Below the pieces are notes generated by a model that saw only the letters and a list, made by a program, of their open reading frames with translations, did not search any database and was not told the DNA's origin. From Propionibacteriaceae bacterium (lineage in GTDB: Bacteria; Actinomycetota; Actinomycetes; Propionibacteriales; Propionibacteriaceae), in NCBI GenBank assembly GCA_027346035.1, contig DAIESZ010000042.1, positions 1 through 9,258 of the forward strand: a stretch of 9,258 nucleotides of DNA, in the 5' to 3' direction. The translations under genes were made by a program, and so were the position numbers. Of the stretch, positions 1 to 6,878 are shown piece by piece (positions within the stretch are counted from its first letter, which is position 1; each line of letters starts with the position of its first letter).

Positions 1-225
1 GGGGTGCCCAAACCCGCCGCCCTGACCGCCACCTCCACCTGCAACGAGGTCGACAACATCGGCTGGCTGGCCGTGCGGACCACCGACCGGTGGGTGTTCA
101 CGACCATCGGGCGCTCGGGCTACATCGAGGTGACGGTCGCCGCCAGCCACCAGCCCGCGGCCAACGCGCTGGTCGACCTGTCGGGCGCGGTGGCGAGGAT
201 GCGCGAGGTGAAACCCTGCGTCTGA
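1..225 (+). CDS. DUF3515 family protein, C-terminal part (gene begins outside the window)
   Basis: Frame 1 is open from the first base to a TGA at 223-225. The visible 74 residues begin GVPKPAALTATS and continue through a WLAVRT segment, FTTIGRSGYIEVTV and the ending ALVDLSGAVARM. This pattern (GVP-PAAL, then an aromatic-rich strand, then YVEVTVP-like, then LVDLS-AV) is that of the actinobacterial DUF3515 family. These are small, usually lipoprotein-like or membrane-anchored proteins of unknown function, so an N-terminal signal or lipobox would lie upstream and cannot be seen here. An in-frame GTG at 4-6 is not a credible start because the family motif already begins with the residues before it. 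The gene is tail-to-tail with ddl, as in many actinobacteria (for example the Rv2980/Rv2981c region of Mycobacterium tuberculosis). Family assignment is fairly sure; the function is unknown. Confidence 0.8.
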   Translation, partial: GVPKPAALTATSTCNEVDNIGWLAVRTTDRWVFTTIGRSGYIEVTVAASHQPAANALVDLSGAVARMREVKPCV

Positions 226-229
226 GGTG

Positions 230-1384
230 TCAGCGCAGCCCGACCGGGCGCCGCAGCGCCTGCCGGATGAGGTCGTCGATGAGCTCCGGGTAGGTCATCC
301 CGCTGGCCTGCCACAGCATGGGGAACATCGAGAACCGGGTGAACCCGGGCATCGTGTTGATCTCGTTGACGACGACCTCGCCGTCGGCGGTGACGAACAC
401 ATCGACCCGGCCGAGCCCCTCGGCCGACACGGCCGAGAAGGTGCGCCGCGCGGCGTCGCGGATGCGCTCCTCGAGGTCGGGGCCGACGGACGCGGGCACG
501 TCGAGGGTCACCTGCTCCTCGGGCAGGTACTTCGCGTCGAAGTCGTAGAAGCCGGACGCCGTGTGCATGCGCACCTCTCCGACCCGGGAGGCTCGGGGAC
601 CGCTGCCGTCAAGGTCACCGAGGACGCCGCACTCCATCTCGCGGGCACCGACGAAGCCCCGCTCGACGATGACCTTGGGGTCCCAGCGCTCCGCCTCGCG
701 CACCGCCGCGCCGAGGGCGTCGAGCGAGTCGAGCCGGCTGATGCCCACCGACGACCCACCCCTGGCCGGCTTGACGTAGACCGGCAGGCCGAGGGCCGCG
801 ACCGCGTCCCGGCAGGCGGCGGGATCGTCGGCCCACTGCCCGGGCAGGATGGTGGTGAACGCGCCGATCGGCAGGCCGGAGCCGGCGAGGATCAGCTTCA
901 TCATCTGCTTGTCCATGCCGACCGCGCTGGCTGTGACGCCGGCGCCGGTGTAACGCAGGCCGAGCATCTCGAAGCTCCCCTGGACGGTGCCGTCCTCACC
1001 GAACGGCCCGTGCAGCAGCGGCATGGCCACCTCGACCGGACGCCGGTCGGTGAGCCGGGTACCGTCGGCGTCCACGTCGGCGATGACGACGCCGTCGACC
1101 GTGCGCAGCAGCAGCGCTTCGTGGCGATCCTCGCCGAGCACCGGGAGGACGCCGTCGACGACGGTGAACGCCCGGATCTCGTCGAGCGAGTAGCGGGTCC
1201 ACCGCCCGCTCGGGGTGATCCCGAGGCCGGTGACGTCGTAGCGCCCCGTGTCGATGGCCGAGGCCACCGAGGCGGCGGTGAGGCAGCTGATCGAATGCTC
1301 CGATGAGATGCCGCCGAAGACGAGCACCACGCGGGTGCGACCGTCGGCCGGCTGGTCGTGGTCGAGGTCGGGTTCGGTCGTCAT
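230..1384 (-). CDS. ddl: D-alanine--D-alanine ligase
   Basis: This cytoplasmic ATP-grasp enzyme joins two D-alanines using ATP, giving the dipeptide that MurF adds to the peptidoglycan precursor. The product is 384 residues, normal for the longer actinobacterial form. Visible motifs are FGGISSEHSIS (residues 23-33, N-terminal substrate site), HGPFGEDG (125-132), VKPARGGSSVGIS (204-216, ATP-grasp loop with the serine of the active site), YDFDAKY (260-266, omega-loop region as in true D-Ala-D-Ala ligases) and NEINTMPGFT (340-349, metal and ATP binding). The ATG at 1384-1382 follows GAGTGAGG at 1396-1389, a usable ribosome site. The gene lies 31 bases downstream of the PlsC-like gene and is probably cotranscribed with it. 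Many actinobacteria have gpsA between these two genes; here there is no room for it. Nothing appears broken. Confidence 0.97.
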   Translation of the reverse strand: MTTEPDLDHDQPADGRTRVVLVFGGISSEHSISCLTAASVASAIDTGRYDVTGLGITPSGRWTRYSLDEIRAFTVVDGVLPVLGEDRHEALLLRTVDGVVIADVDADGTRLTDRRPVEVAMPLLHGPFGEDGTVQGSFEMLGLRYTGAGVTASAVGMDKQMMKLILAGSGLPIGAFTTILPGQWADDPAACRDAVAALGLPVYVKPARGGSSVGISRLDSLDALGAAVREAERWDPKVIVERGFVGAREMECGVLGDLDGSGPRASRVGEVRMHTASGFYDFDAKYLPEEQVTLDVPASVGPDLEERIRDAARRTFSAVSAEGLGRVDVFVTADGEVVVNEINTMPGFTRFSMFPMLWQASGMTYPELIDDLIRQALRRPVGLR

Positions 1385-1415
1385 CGGGCCTCACTCGGGG
1401 TCGGTAGTGATGGGG

Positions 1416-2240
1416 TCAGCCTAGTGGCCGGGACCCGTCGAGCCACATCGGCGGGATCGGCCGCGGCACGCGGCGTCCCAGCCGAAGGTCGTACCGCTCG
1501 ACCGGGGCCGGACGCCCGCGCACCTCCTCGACCAGGGTGGTGATGGCGTCCATGATCCGGGCCCCGGCCTCGACGACGGCCTCGTGCGAGCGCTGCGCCG
1601 CCTCCGGGGTGACGCCGTCACCGGCTCCGCCGGGGTGGTAGGCCCCGTAGAGGTCGTCGAGGACGACCGGCTCGCCGCAGGCGATCGAGATCGGCTTCGG
1701 CGGGAACAGCCGCGGCACGTGCATCCGCTTCCCCGGGATCACGAGGTCGGCGCCCGTCTGGCCGATCGGGATCACCGGACAGCGGGTCGCCAGCGCGAGG
1801 CGGGCGGCGCCCGAGCGGGCCACCATGGGCCAGCCGTCGGGGTCCGCGGTGATCGTGCCCTCGGGGTAGACGGTCACCGCCAACCCGTCGCGCAGGGCCT
1901 GCTCGGCGGCCGCGAGGCCCGTGCCCGCCGTCCCCGCGTCCCGCCGCACCGGGATCTGGCCGCAGTTCCTCGCCAGCCAGCCGACCACCGGCACGTGCCA
2001 CAGCTCCTCCTTGCCGAGGTAGCGCGGCCAGCGTCCCGTTCCGTAGATGAGGTACTCCCCGAGCACCAGGGGGTCGAAGTGGGAGATGTGGTTCGCGACG
2101 ATGAGGACGCCGCCGTCGCGCGGCACGCGCTCGCGGTGCCGCCAGTCGCGTCGGGTGCTCACCGACAGCACGGCTCGCACGAACGACGCCCACCCGCGGT
2201 ACACGGCTTCGGCCGGTTCACGGGTCATCTGCGGCGGCAC
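1416..2240 (-). CDS. 1-acyl-sn-glycerol-3-phosphate acyltransferase family protein (PlsC-like)
   Basis: The family moves a fatty acyl chain to lysophosphatidate or a related acceptor at the cytoplasmic membrane, in phospholipid synthesis. The 274-residue product carries the acyltransferase motifs in order: NHISHFDPL with the catalytic H51 and D56 (HX4D), a motif II-like stretch GKEELWHVP to GQIPVRRD (about 76-101), YPEGT with E127-G128-T129, and PVIPIG at 155-160. No clear transmembrane helix is seen, only a mildly hydrophobic N-terminal segment. The chosen GTG start at 2240-2238 sits three bases after a strong AAGGAGG (2250-2244), which is tight; the ATG at 2228-2226 gives a 15-base spacing, which is long, so the start is uncertain by four residues. 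The C-terminus is proline- and arginine-rich. The acceptor lipid cannot be told from sequence, so no gene symbol is given. Confidence 0.9.
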   Translation of the reverse strand: MPPQMTREPAEAVYRGWASFVRAVLSVSTRRDWRHRERVPRDGGVLIVANHISHFDPLVLGEYLIYGTGRWPRYLGKEELWHVPVVGWLARNCGQIPVRRDAGTAGTGLAAAEQALRDGLAVTVYPEGTITADPDGWPMVARSGAARLALATRCPVIPIGQTGADLVIPGKRMHVPRLFPPKPISIACGEPVVLDDLYGAYHPGGAGDGVTPEAAQRSHEAVVEAGARIMDAITTLVEEVRGRPAPVERYDLRLGRRVPRPIPPMWLDGSRPLG

Positions 2241-2243
2241 GGT

Positions 2244-2250
2244 CCTCCTT
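2244..2250 (-). promoter_or_regulatory. Strong Shine-Dalgarno site of the PlsC-like gene
   Basis: Read on the minus strand this is AAGGAGG, a full match to the anti-Shine-Dalgarno sequence. It lies three bases before a GTG (2240-2238) and 15 bases before an ATG (2228-2226), both in frame. Neither spacing is ideal, so this site confirms that translation starts here but does not settle which codon is used. Confidence 0.7.
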
Positions 2251-2395
2251 GTCGGGGCGGGGCCCTGTGGTCGGGGTGGACGGTGCCACCACGGATGGGG
2301 GCGGCCGGCGGTATCGTCGTCGGGCGGCTGACCGGGGCCGGTGACCGCACCCTAGTGCAGGGACTGGACGGCTGCGGCGCGACGAAGGGACAGCC

Positions 2396-2626
2396 ATGAC
2401 CGACTCGATCCGCCCGGGGGTCCCGGACCACTGGATCCAGGCAACCGTCGCCCAGCGACACGACGACGGGTGGACCGCCATCACCGACGCCGGCGCCGAG
2501 CTCACCATCGCCGACGACGCCGTGCGCGGGTTCCGCTCGCTGCGCACCGGGCAGCGGCTGCGGGTACGACTCGCCCGCCCGGACGCCGCGACCGCCGACG
2601 AGGCGACGCCGCTGCCCCCGCGCTGA
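2396..2626 (+). CDS. Small hypothetical protein, 76 residues
   Basis: I do not recognise a named family with certainty. The ATG at 2396 follows GAAGGGA with a five-base spacing, and the same purine block and spacing precede the ThuA-like gene at 5662, which supports this as a real gene. The product has a short polar N-terminus, a central part that looks like alternating beta strands (ATVAQRHDDG, WTAITDAGAELTI, then RSLRTGQRLRVRLA at about 47-60), and a disordered Ala/Pro-rich tail. A strand, DG turn, strand, then L-R-x-G-Q-R-hydrophobic pattern is seen in small cold-shock-like or OB-fold proteins of actinobacteria, so a nucleic-acid-binding beta barrel is possible. That is inference from pattern only. 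It has no aromatic RNP motif of true CspA proteins. It is divergent from the PlsC-like gene and convergent with leuD. Confidence 0.65.
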   Translation: MTDSIRPGVPDHWIQATVAQRHDDGWTAITDAGAELTIADDAVRGFRSLRTGQRLRVRLARPDAATADEATPLPPR

Positions 2627-2644
2627 TCTGGTCCCGGCGTCCGC

Positions 2645-3250
2645 TCAGCCGGCCGTGCGCACCGGGATCGTGCGCGGCGCGAACGACGGCCGGGTCTGCT
2701 CGTAGGCCGTGATGTCGTCGGCGTGACGCAGTGTCGAGCCGATGTCGTCGAGCCCCTCGAGCAGGCGGTGGCGGGTGAAGTCGTCGATCTGGAACGGGTA
2801 GACGTCGGGGCCCGCGGTGATCGTGCGATCCACGAGGGACGCCTCGATCTCGGCGCCGGGGTTCTGCTCGGCGTAGTCCCAGAGCCGCTCGATGATGTCC
2901 GGGTCGACCGTGGCGATGAGCAGGCCCGCCTTGCCGGAGTTGTTCCGGAAGATGTCGCCGAAGCGCGAGCCGATGACGACCTTGAAGCCGTAGTTCTGCA
3001 GGGCCCACACGGCGTGCTCGCGTGACGAGCCGGTGCCGAAGTCCGGGCCGGCCACGAGGATCGTGCCCCGGTCGTAGGGCTCCTTGTTGAGCACGAACTC
3101 AGGGTCGGCACGCCACGCGGAGAACAACCCGTCCTCGAAGCCGGTGCGGGTGATCCGCTTGAGATAGACGGCGGGGATGATCTGGTCGGTGTCGACGTTG
3201 CTGCGCCGCAGCGGAACCGGGACGCCGGTGTGGCTGGTGAACTTGTCCAT
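2645..3250 (-). CDS. leuD: 3-isopropylmalate dehydratase, small subunit
   Basis: LeuD is the swivel-domain subunit of isopropylmalate isomerase, which with LeuC converts 2-isopropylmalate to 3-isopropylmalate in leucine synthesis in the cytoplasm. The 201-residue length is typical. Visible family motifs are [16 protein letters not shown] (residues 17-32), [17 protein letters not shown] (68-84, the conserved substrate-binding GSSREHA) and [14 protein letters not shown] (98-111), followed by a C-terminal [13 protein letters not shown]. The ATG at 3250-3248 has GAGGAG (3262-3257) six bases upstream. A longer in-frame reading upstream to about 4006 is out of frame with leuC and is a shadow. leuC ends 26 bases upstream on the same strand, so the two form a leuCD operon. 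leuD ends 18 bases from the stop of the convergent small gene, and no clear terminator hairpin lies between them. Confidence 0.97.
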   Translation of the reverse strand: MDKFTSHTGVPVPLRRSNVDTDQIIPAVYLKRITRTGFEDGLFSAWRADPEFVLNKEPYDRGTILVAGPDFGTGSSREHAVWALQNYGFKVVIGSRFGDIFRNNSGKAGLLIATVDPDIIERLWDYAEQNPGAEIEASLVDRTITAGPDVYPFQIDDFTRHRLLEGLDDIGSTLRHADDITAYEQTRPSFAPRTIPVRTAG

Positions 3251-3276
3251 GTCGTTCTCCTCTGTGGTCCGGGCGG

Positions 3277-4680
3277 TCAGTTCGCGAGGTCGGCGGGGGC
3301 GGACAGGTGACCGGTGATCGCGGTCGCCGCGGCCACGGCGGGGCTCACGAGGTGGGTGCGTCCGCCCTTGCCCTGGCGGCCCTCGAAGTTGCGGTTCGAC
3401 GTGGAGGCGCTGCGCTCGCCCGGCTTGAGCTGGTCGGGGTTCATGCCGAGGCACATCGAGCAGCCCGCCGCGCGCCACTCGGCACCGGCGTCGAGGAACA
3501 CCTTGTCGAGGCCCTCCGACTCGGCTTGGACGCGCACCCGGGCGGAGCCGGGCACCACCAGCATGCGGATGCTGTCGGCGATCCTGCGTCCCTTGAGCAC
3601 GCTCGCGGCCAGTCGGAGGTCCTCGATCCGCCCGTTGGTGCACGAGCCGAGGAACACCGTGTCGACGGCGATGTCGCGCATCTTCGTGCCCGGTGTCAGG
3701 TCCATGTACTCGAGCGCGCGGGTGGCCGCGGACCTGGCCGCCTCGTCGTCGAACTCGTCGGGGTTCGGGACGCTGGCACCCAACGGCACGCCCTGGCCGG
3801 GGTTGGTGCCCCACGTGACGAACGGTGTGAGCTGGGTGGCGTCGACGACGACCTCGCGGTCGAACACGGCGTCGTCGTCGGTGCGCAGGGTCGTCCAGTA
3901 CTCGACCGCGGCATCCCAGTCGGCGCCCTCGGGGGCGTGCGGGCGCCCCTTGAGGTAGTCGAAGGTGGTCTGGTCGGGGGCGATCATGCCGGCCTTGGCA
4001 CCCCACTCGATCGACATGTTGCAGATCGTCATCCGGCCCTCCATCGACAGCGCCTCGATGGTGTCACCGCGGTACTCGACGACGTAGCCCTGGCCGCCGC
4101 CGGTGCCGACCCGGGCGATGAGCGCCAGCACGAGGTCCTTGGCGGTGACGCCGTCGGGCAGCGCACCGGTGACGGTGACGGCCATCGTCTTCGGGCGGGC
4201 CTGCGGGAGGGTCTGGGTGGCGAGGACGTGCTCGACCTCGGAGGTGCCGATGCCGAACGCCAGCGCGCCGAACGCGCCGTGGGTGGAGGTGTGCGAGTCG
4301 CCGCACACGATCGTCATGCCCGGCTGGGTGACGCCGAGCTGCGGGCCGATGATGTGCACGACCCCCTGGTCGGCGTCACCGAGGGAGTGGATGCGCAGGC
4401 CGAACTCGGCGGCGTTCTTGCGCAGCGTGTCGACCTGGGCCCGCGACACGGGGTCGGCGATCGGCCGGTCGATGTTGAGGGTGGGGGTGTTGTGGTCCTC
4501 GGTGCAGAGCGTGAGGTCCGGCCGGCGCACCGTGCGGTTGTTCAGTCGCAGGCCGTCGAACGCCTGGGGGCTGGTCACCTCGTGCACGAGGTGCAGGTCG
4601 ATGTAGAGCAGGTCGGGTTCCCCCTGCGCCTGGCGCACGACGTGCGCGTCCCACACCTTCTCGCTGAGTGTCTTGCCCAT
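3277..4680 (-). CDS. leuC: 3-isopropylmalate dehydratase, large subunit
   Basis: LeuC is the iron-sulfur subunit of isopropylmalate isomerase and partners LeuD. The 467-residue product matches the usual length. The three cysteines that hold the 4Fe-4S cluster are present: C347 in GSCTNGR, and C407 and C410 in GCSMC; these are the same positions as in the E. coli enzyme. Other aconitase-family landmarks are [13 protein letters not shown] (126-138), [11 protein letters not shown] (221-231) and [19 protein letters not shown] (429-447). The start chosen is the ATG at 4680-4678 ([10 protein letters not shown]), because AAGGAG at 4692-4687 is six bases upstream and conserved LeuC sequence starts here. 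The reading frame stays open for another 60 codons up to 4860, but that stretch has no family similarity. The gene is divergent from the IclR-type regulator, which is the likely controller. Confidence 0.98.
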   Translation of the reverse strand: MGKTLSEKVWDAHVVRQAQGEPDLLYIDLHLVHEVTSPQAFDGLRLNNRTVRRPDLTLCTEDHNTPTLNIDRPIADPVSRAQVDTLRKNAAEFGLRIHSLGDADQGVVHIIGPQLGVTQPGMTIVCGDSHTSTHGAFGALAFGIGTSEVEHVLATQTLPQARPKTMAVTVTGALPDGVTAKDLVLALIARVGTGGGQGYVVEYRGDTIEALSMEGRMTICNMSIEWGAKAGMIAPDQTTFDYLKGRPHAPEGADWDAAVEYWTTLRTDDDAVFDREVVVDATQLTPFVTWGTNPGQGVPLGASVPNPDEFDDEAARSAATRALEYMDLTPGTKMRDIAVDTVFLGSCTNGRIEDLRLAASVLKGRRIADSIRMLVVPGSARVRVQAESEGLDKVFLDAGAEWRAAGCSMCLGMNPDQLKPGERSASTSNRNFEGRQGKGGRTHLVSPAVAAATAITGHLSAPADLAN

Positions 4681-4824
4681 CTGCGACTCCTTGTACCGGC
4701 CGGTGGTCCCGGGTGTCCGTGTTTCCCGCGTAGTCTGGAGGACACCGTCGGCCACGCCGGCGGCGGTGCTCCTGCCAAGATCGGCGCCCCATCGAGCGGA
4801 CTTGCCACGGGATTCCCCTGGGGC

Positions 4825-4854
4825 TTGCCGTATCAGATGGCGAGACGCTAATCT
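4825..4854 (+). promoter_or_regulatory. Candidate promoter of the IclR-type regulator gene, predicted leaderless
   Basis: A -35-like TTGCCG at 4825-4830 is followed after 18 bases by TAATCT at 4849-4854, which fits the actinobacterial -10 form TANNNT. Only six bases separate this -10 from the ATG at 4861, so transcription should start at or next to the A of the ATG. No Shine-Dalgarno sequence lies in the bases just before the ATG, which agrees with a leaderless mRNA, a common situation in actinobacteria. Confidence 0.5.
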
Positions 4855-4856
4855 CG
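4841..4856. promoter_or_regulatory. Candidate operator of the IclR-type regulator (dyad CGAGA-N6-TCTCG)
   Basis: The leuC-iclR gap contains a perfect five-base inverted repeat, CGAGA at 4841-4845 and TCTCG at 4852-4856, separated by six bases. It covers the predicted -10 hexamer of the regulator gene and ends four bases before its ATG. A second, weaker dyad (AGAT at 4835-4838, ATCT at 4851-4854) overlaps it with a different centre. NdgR/LtbR-type proteins are known to repress the divergent leuCD genes from this gap. That this exact dyad is the site is inference; I have not matched it to a published consensus. Confidence 0.5.
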
Positions 4857-4860
4857 ACAC

Positions 4861-5586
4861 ATGGACGATACCAGCGGCGTCGGCGTGTTGGACAAAGCAG
4901 CCCTCGTGCTCTCAGCACTTGAGACGGGGCCCACCACTCTCGCGGGACTGGTGAGCGCCACCGGACTGGCCCGGCCGACCGCCCACCGGCTCGCGGTGGC
5001 GCTCGAGCACCACCGGTTCGTCGGACGCGACCTGCAGGGACGCTTCGTGCTCGGCCCGCGGCTCAGCGAACTGGCCGCGGCGGCCGGCGAGGACCGCCTG
5101 CTCGCGACCGCCGGGCCGATCCTGGCAAGACTGCGCGACATCACCGGCGAGTCCGCGCAACTGTTCCGCCGCCAGGGTGACATCCGGGTGTGCGCCGCCG
5201 CGGCCGAGCGGCCGTCGGGTCTGCGCGACACCGTGCCGGTGGGCTCCCAGCTCACGATGTCGGCCGGATCCGCGGCCCAGGTGCTGCTGGCCAGGGAGGA
5301 TCCCGAACGCATCCAGCGTGGCCTGTCGCACTCGAGCTTCTCCGCGGTGGCACTCGCCACCGTGCGGCGCCGCGGCTGGGCGCAGTCGGTGGCCGAGCGC
5401 GAGCCCGGAGTCGCCTCGGTGTCGGCCCCCGTGCGCTCCCCGTCGGGCAAGGTCATCGCCGCCGTCAGCGTGTCCGGGCCGATCGAGCGGCTGACCCGCC
5501 AGCCCGGACGCCTGCACGCGCCAGCGGTGATGGCGGCCGCCGAGCGCCTCAGCGAAGTGCTGCGTCGGGCCGGAACCGCCGAGTAG
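4861..5586 (+). CDS. IclR-family transcriptional regulator, NdgR/LtbR type (leucine biosynthesis)
   Basis: The 241-residue product has the IclR layout. An N-terminal winged helix-turn-helix spans about residues 10-70, with recognition region [20 protein letters not shown] near 26-45 and wing [17 protein letters not shown] near 51-67. The C-terminal effector domain follows (about 80-240), containing [24 protein letters not shown] and [22 protein letters not shown]. Length, sequence and position divergent from leuC match NdgR of Streptomyces and LtbR of Corynebacterium, which repress leuCD and act on further amino-acid genes. It probably also controls itself, because a dyad overlaps its -10. 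The ATG at 4861 is preferred because the IclR fold starts a few residues in and no upstream ribosome site exists; translation from a leaderless transcript is likely. The gene is followed after 75 bases by the ThuA-like gene on the same strand, and read-through is possible. Orthology is inferred from context and similarity. Confidence 0.92.
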   Translation: MDDTSGVGVLDKAALVLSALETGPTTLAGLVSATGLARPTAHRLAVALEHHRFVGRDLQGRFVLGPRLSELAAAAGEDRLLATAGPILARLRDITGESAQLFRRQGDIRVCAAAAERPSGLRDTVPVGSQLTMSAGSAAQVLLAREDPERIQRGLSHSSFSAVALATVRRRGWAQSVAEREPGVASVSAPVRSPSGKVIAAVSVSGPIERLTRQPGRLHAPAVMAAAERLSEVLRRAGTAE

Positions 5587-5649
5587 CACCCCGCCGGTCC
5601 GACACCGCCCAGTGGCGCCCGAGCGGACAGGTCCTTGACCCCGGCCCGC

Positions 5650-5656
5650 GAAGGGA
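5650..5656 (+). promoter_or_regulatory. Ribosome binding site that sets the ThuA-like gene start
   Basis: GAAGGGA lies five bases before the GTG at 5662. The same block and spacing precede the ATG at 2396, and a near copy (GAAGGA) precedes the ATG at 6386. It lies downstream of the alternative TTG at 5635, so it argues against that start. It is too far (14 bases) from the GTG at 5671. Confidence 0.6.
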
Positions 5657-5661
5657 CCACA

Positions 5662-6363
5662 GTGCAGCACGTGACCGATGTGGTGATCCTGTCCGGTGCC
5701 GGGAGGTATTCCGATCCCTGGCACCCGTTCGCCGACACGAGTTCGGCGCTCGCCGGCATCGTCTCGGATCTCGGGCTGAGCGTCGACGTCCGCGAGACCC
5801 TCACCCCCGAGGCGTTGTCGCTCGACGCCGAGCGACTGGTGATCGTCAACACCGGCAAGGGAACGACCGCCGTGGCGACCGATCCCGCCTGGACGGACGC
5901 CTTCACGGGATTGTCCGACTGGCTTACGGCGGGTGGTCGGCTGCTCGGGGTGCACACCGCGGCCGCCGCCTTCCCCGACTGGCCGCGGTGGCCCGACATC
6001 CTCGGTGGCGCCTGGACCTCCGGCTCGTCGCATCCCCGGCTCAGCATCGCCGGGTTCACCGCGGCGTCGGGCGCCGAGCAGCATCCCGTCGTCGCCGGCC
6101 TCCCGGACGCCGGCCCGATCGACCCCGATCTCGCGGGTGTCCCGCTCGTGCTCACCGTCGACGAGCGGTACAGCGGCCTCGACATCTCGGCCTCGTCTGT
6201 ACCCCTGCTCACCCACGAACTCGGCGAGCGCACCGAGGTGATGGCCTGGACCGCCAGAGATCGCATCGTCTACGACGGCATGGGCCACGACCACCGGTCG
6301 TACCGCTCCGCATCCCGACGGCGGGTCGTCGAGAACGCGGTCGCCTGGCTGCTCGACAACTGA
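5662..6363 (+). CDS. ThuA-like domain protein (glutamine-amidotransferase-like fold)
   Basis: The 233-residue product has the ThuA pattern: an N-terminal strand with the family-like DVVILSGAGRYSDPWHPF, GGRLLGVHTAAA (about 91-102), DILGGAW (112-118), HPVVAGLP (141-148) and the ending DGMGHDHRSY (about 205-214). ThuA proteins share the class I glutamine amidotransferase fold but lack the catalytic cysteine; at the nucleophile-elbow position there is GVHTA with His98 instead. The family is named after a protein needed for trehalose and related disaccharide use in Sinorhizobium, and it often sits next to Gfo/Idh/MocA oxidoreductases; its reaction is not firmly known for most members. The gene is 22 bases upstream of the RhaM-like gene, so they form one transcription unit. 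No signal peptide is seen, so it is probably cytoplasmic. The start was chosen from the ribosome site; a TTG at 5635 would add nine residues. Confidence 0.88.
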   Translation: MQHVTDVVILSGAGRYSDPWHPFADTSSALAGIVSDLGLSVDVRETLTPEALSLDAERLVIVNTGKGTTAVATDPAWTDAFTGLSDWLTAGGRLLGVHTAAAAFPDWPRWPDILGGAWTSGSSHPRLSIAGFTAASGAEQHPVVAGLPDAGPIDPDLAGVPLVLTVDERYSGLDISASSVPLLTHELGERTEVMAWTARDRIVYDGMGHDHRSYRSASRRRVVENAVAWLLDN

Positions 6364-6385
6364 CCGGAGCAACCCGAAGGACACC

Positions 6386-6739
6386 ATGGACCTCTCCACC
6401 CAGTTGGCGACCACCGACCAGCGCTCGCCCGGGCGCGCCTGTTTCCTCCTGCGCGTGCGCCCCGAGCGGCTGAGCGACTACGTCGAGGAGCACCAGCACG
6501 TCTGGGACGAGATGCGCGAGGCGCTGTCGCGCTGCGGGTGGCGCCACTACTCGCTGTTCCTGCGCCCCGACGACGGGATGGTCGTCGGCTATTTCGAGGC
6601 CGACGACACGGCGGCCGCGATGGCGGCGATGGCCGGCGAGGAGGTCGACGCCCGATGGCAGGCGTCGATGGCCCCCTACTTCCAGGCGCCCGACGGTGGC
6701 ACCCCCGAACTGCTGCACCAGTACTTCCACCTGGCCTGA
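6386..6739 (+). CDS. L-rhamnose mutarotase (RhaM) family protein
   Basis: RhaM-family enzymes interconvert the alpha and beta anomers of L-rhamnose or a similar 6-deoxysugar in the cytoplasm, feeding the usable form to the next enzyme. The 117-residue product has the family core: RACFLLRVRPERLSDYVEEH with Tyr32 and His36 at the YxxxH spacing of the active site, HVWDEMREALSRCG (38-51), HYSLFL (54-59), YFEADD (69-74), RWQASM (90-95) and the closing LLHQYFHL. The roughly 14-residue N-terminal extension is a little longer than in E. coli RhaM (104 residues). The ATG at 6386 follows GAAGGA with good spacing. It lies 22 bases after the ThuA-like gene. The sugar could be fucose or another deoxysugar, so no gene symbol is given. 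The family call is firm. Confidence 0.9.
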   Translation: MDLSTQLATTDQRSPGRACFLLRVRPERLSDYVEEHQHVWDEMREALSRCGWRHYSLFLRPDDGMVVGYFEADDTAAAMAAMAGEEVDARWQASMAPYFQAPDGGTPELLHQYFHLA

Positions 6740-6812
6740 GCAGGGCCCCCTCCTCAGCGCGGCGCGTTCCCCTCCGCGCCTCCCCCGCGAACCCGGCGTC
6801 CCCAGCGATCCG

Positions 6813-6841
6813 TTGCGCCCACGGCGGTGCGGCGATAGGGT
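6813..6841 (+). promoter_or_regulatory. Candidate internal promoter before the oxidoreductase fusion gene
   Basis: The 149-base gap after the RhaM-like gene holds TTGCGC (6813-6818), a 17-base spacer, and TAGGGT (6836-6841). This fits an actinobacterial housekeeping sigma promoter (TTG-N, N17, TANNNT). Transcription would begin near 6848, leaving about 40 bases of leader with a good ribosome site. The rest of the gap (6740-6812) is C-rich with no gene or hairpin that I can support. Confidence 0.4.
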
Positions 6842-6878
6842 CGAGGGAAAGCGCATTCCTGCGCCCGTCGGACCTTTC

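Noticed and set aside
227..1306. A 359-codon + strand open frame across ddl
   Set aside because: It is the antisense shadow of ddl in GC-rich DNA. Its translation is rich in Gly, Asp, Arg and Val with no domain, while the minus strand gives a complete ligase.
2312..2354. Possible -10 boxes in the gap between the PlsC-like gene and the small gene (TATCGT on + at 2312-2317; TAGGGT on - at 2354-2349)
   Set aside because: Neither has a recognisable -35 at a proper distance. A divergent promoter region is likely here, but the exact elements cannot be supported.
4743..4768. Imperfect inverted repeat (CACCG ... CGGTG) in the leuC leader, considered as an attenuator or T-box
   Set aside because: The stem is short and interrupted, has no U-tract, and I found no leucine-rich leader peptide or T-box sequence. 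In DNA of this GC content such repeats are expected by chance.
3307..4851. A 514-codon + strand open frame opposite leuC
   Set aside because: Low-complexity Ala/Gly/Val/Arg translation without a recognisable domain; leuC on the other strand is complete with all cluster cysteines.
4681..4860. A 60-residue N-terminal extension of leuC
   Set aside because: The frame is open, but a strong AAGGAG site is placed six bases before the internal ATG, and LeuC family sequence starts exactly there. The extension also runs through the regulator's operator and promoter.
5597..5628. Nested inverted repeats (GTCCG ... CGGAC around CGCC ... GGCG) after the regulator gene, considered as a terminator
   Set aside because: The arms are only four to five bases, with unpaired linkers and no T-run, so I cannot support a terminator.
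5635..5640. TTGACC as a -35 box for the ThuA-like gene
   Set aside because: No TANNNT hexamer lies 16-19 bases downstream; that position already falls at the ribosome site and start codon.
4848..6414. Two long minus-strand open frames (472 and 500 codons) opposite the regulator and ThuA-like genes
   Set aside because: Both are antisense shadows with compositional bias and no motifs; the + strand carries two recognised families here.
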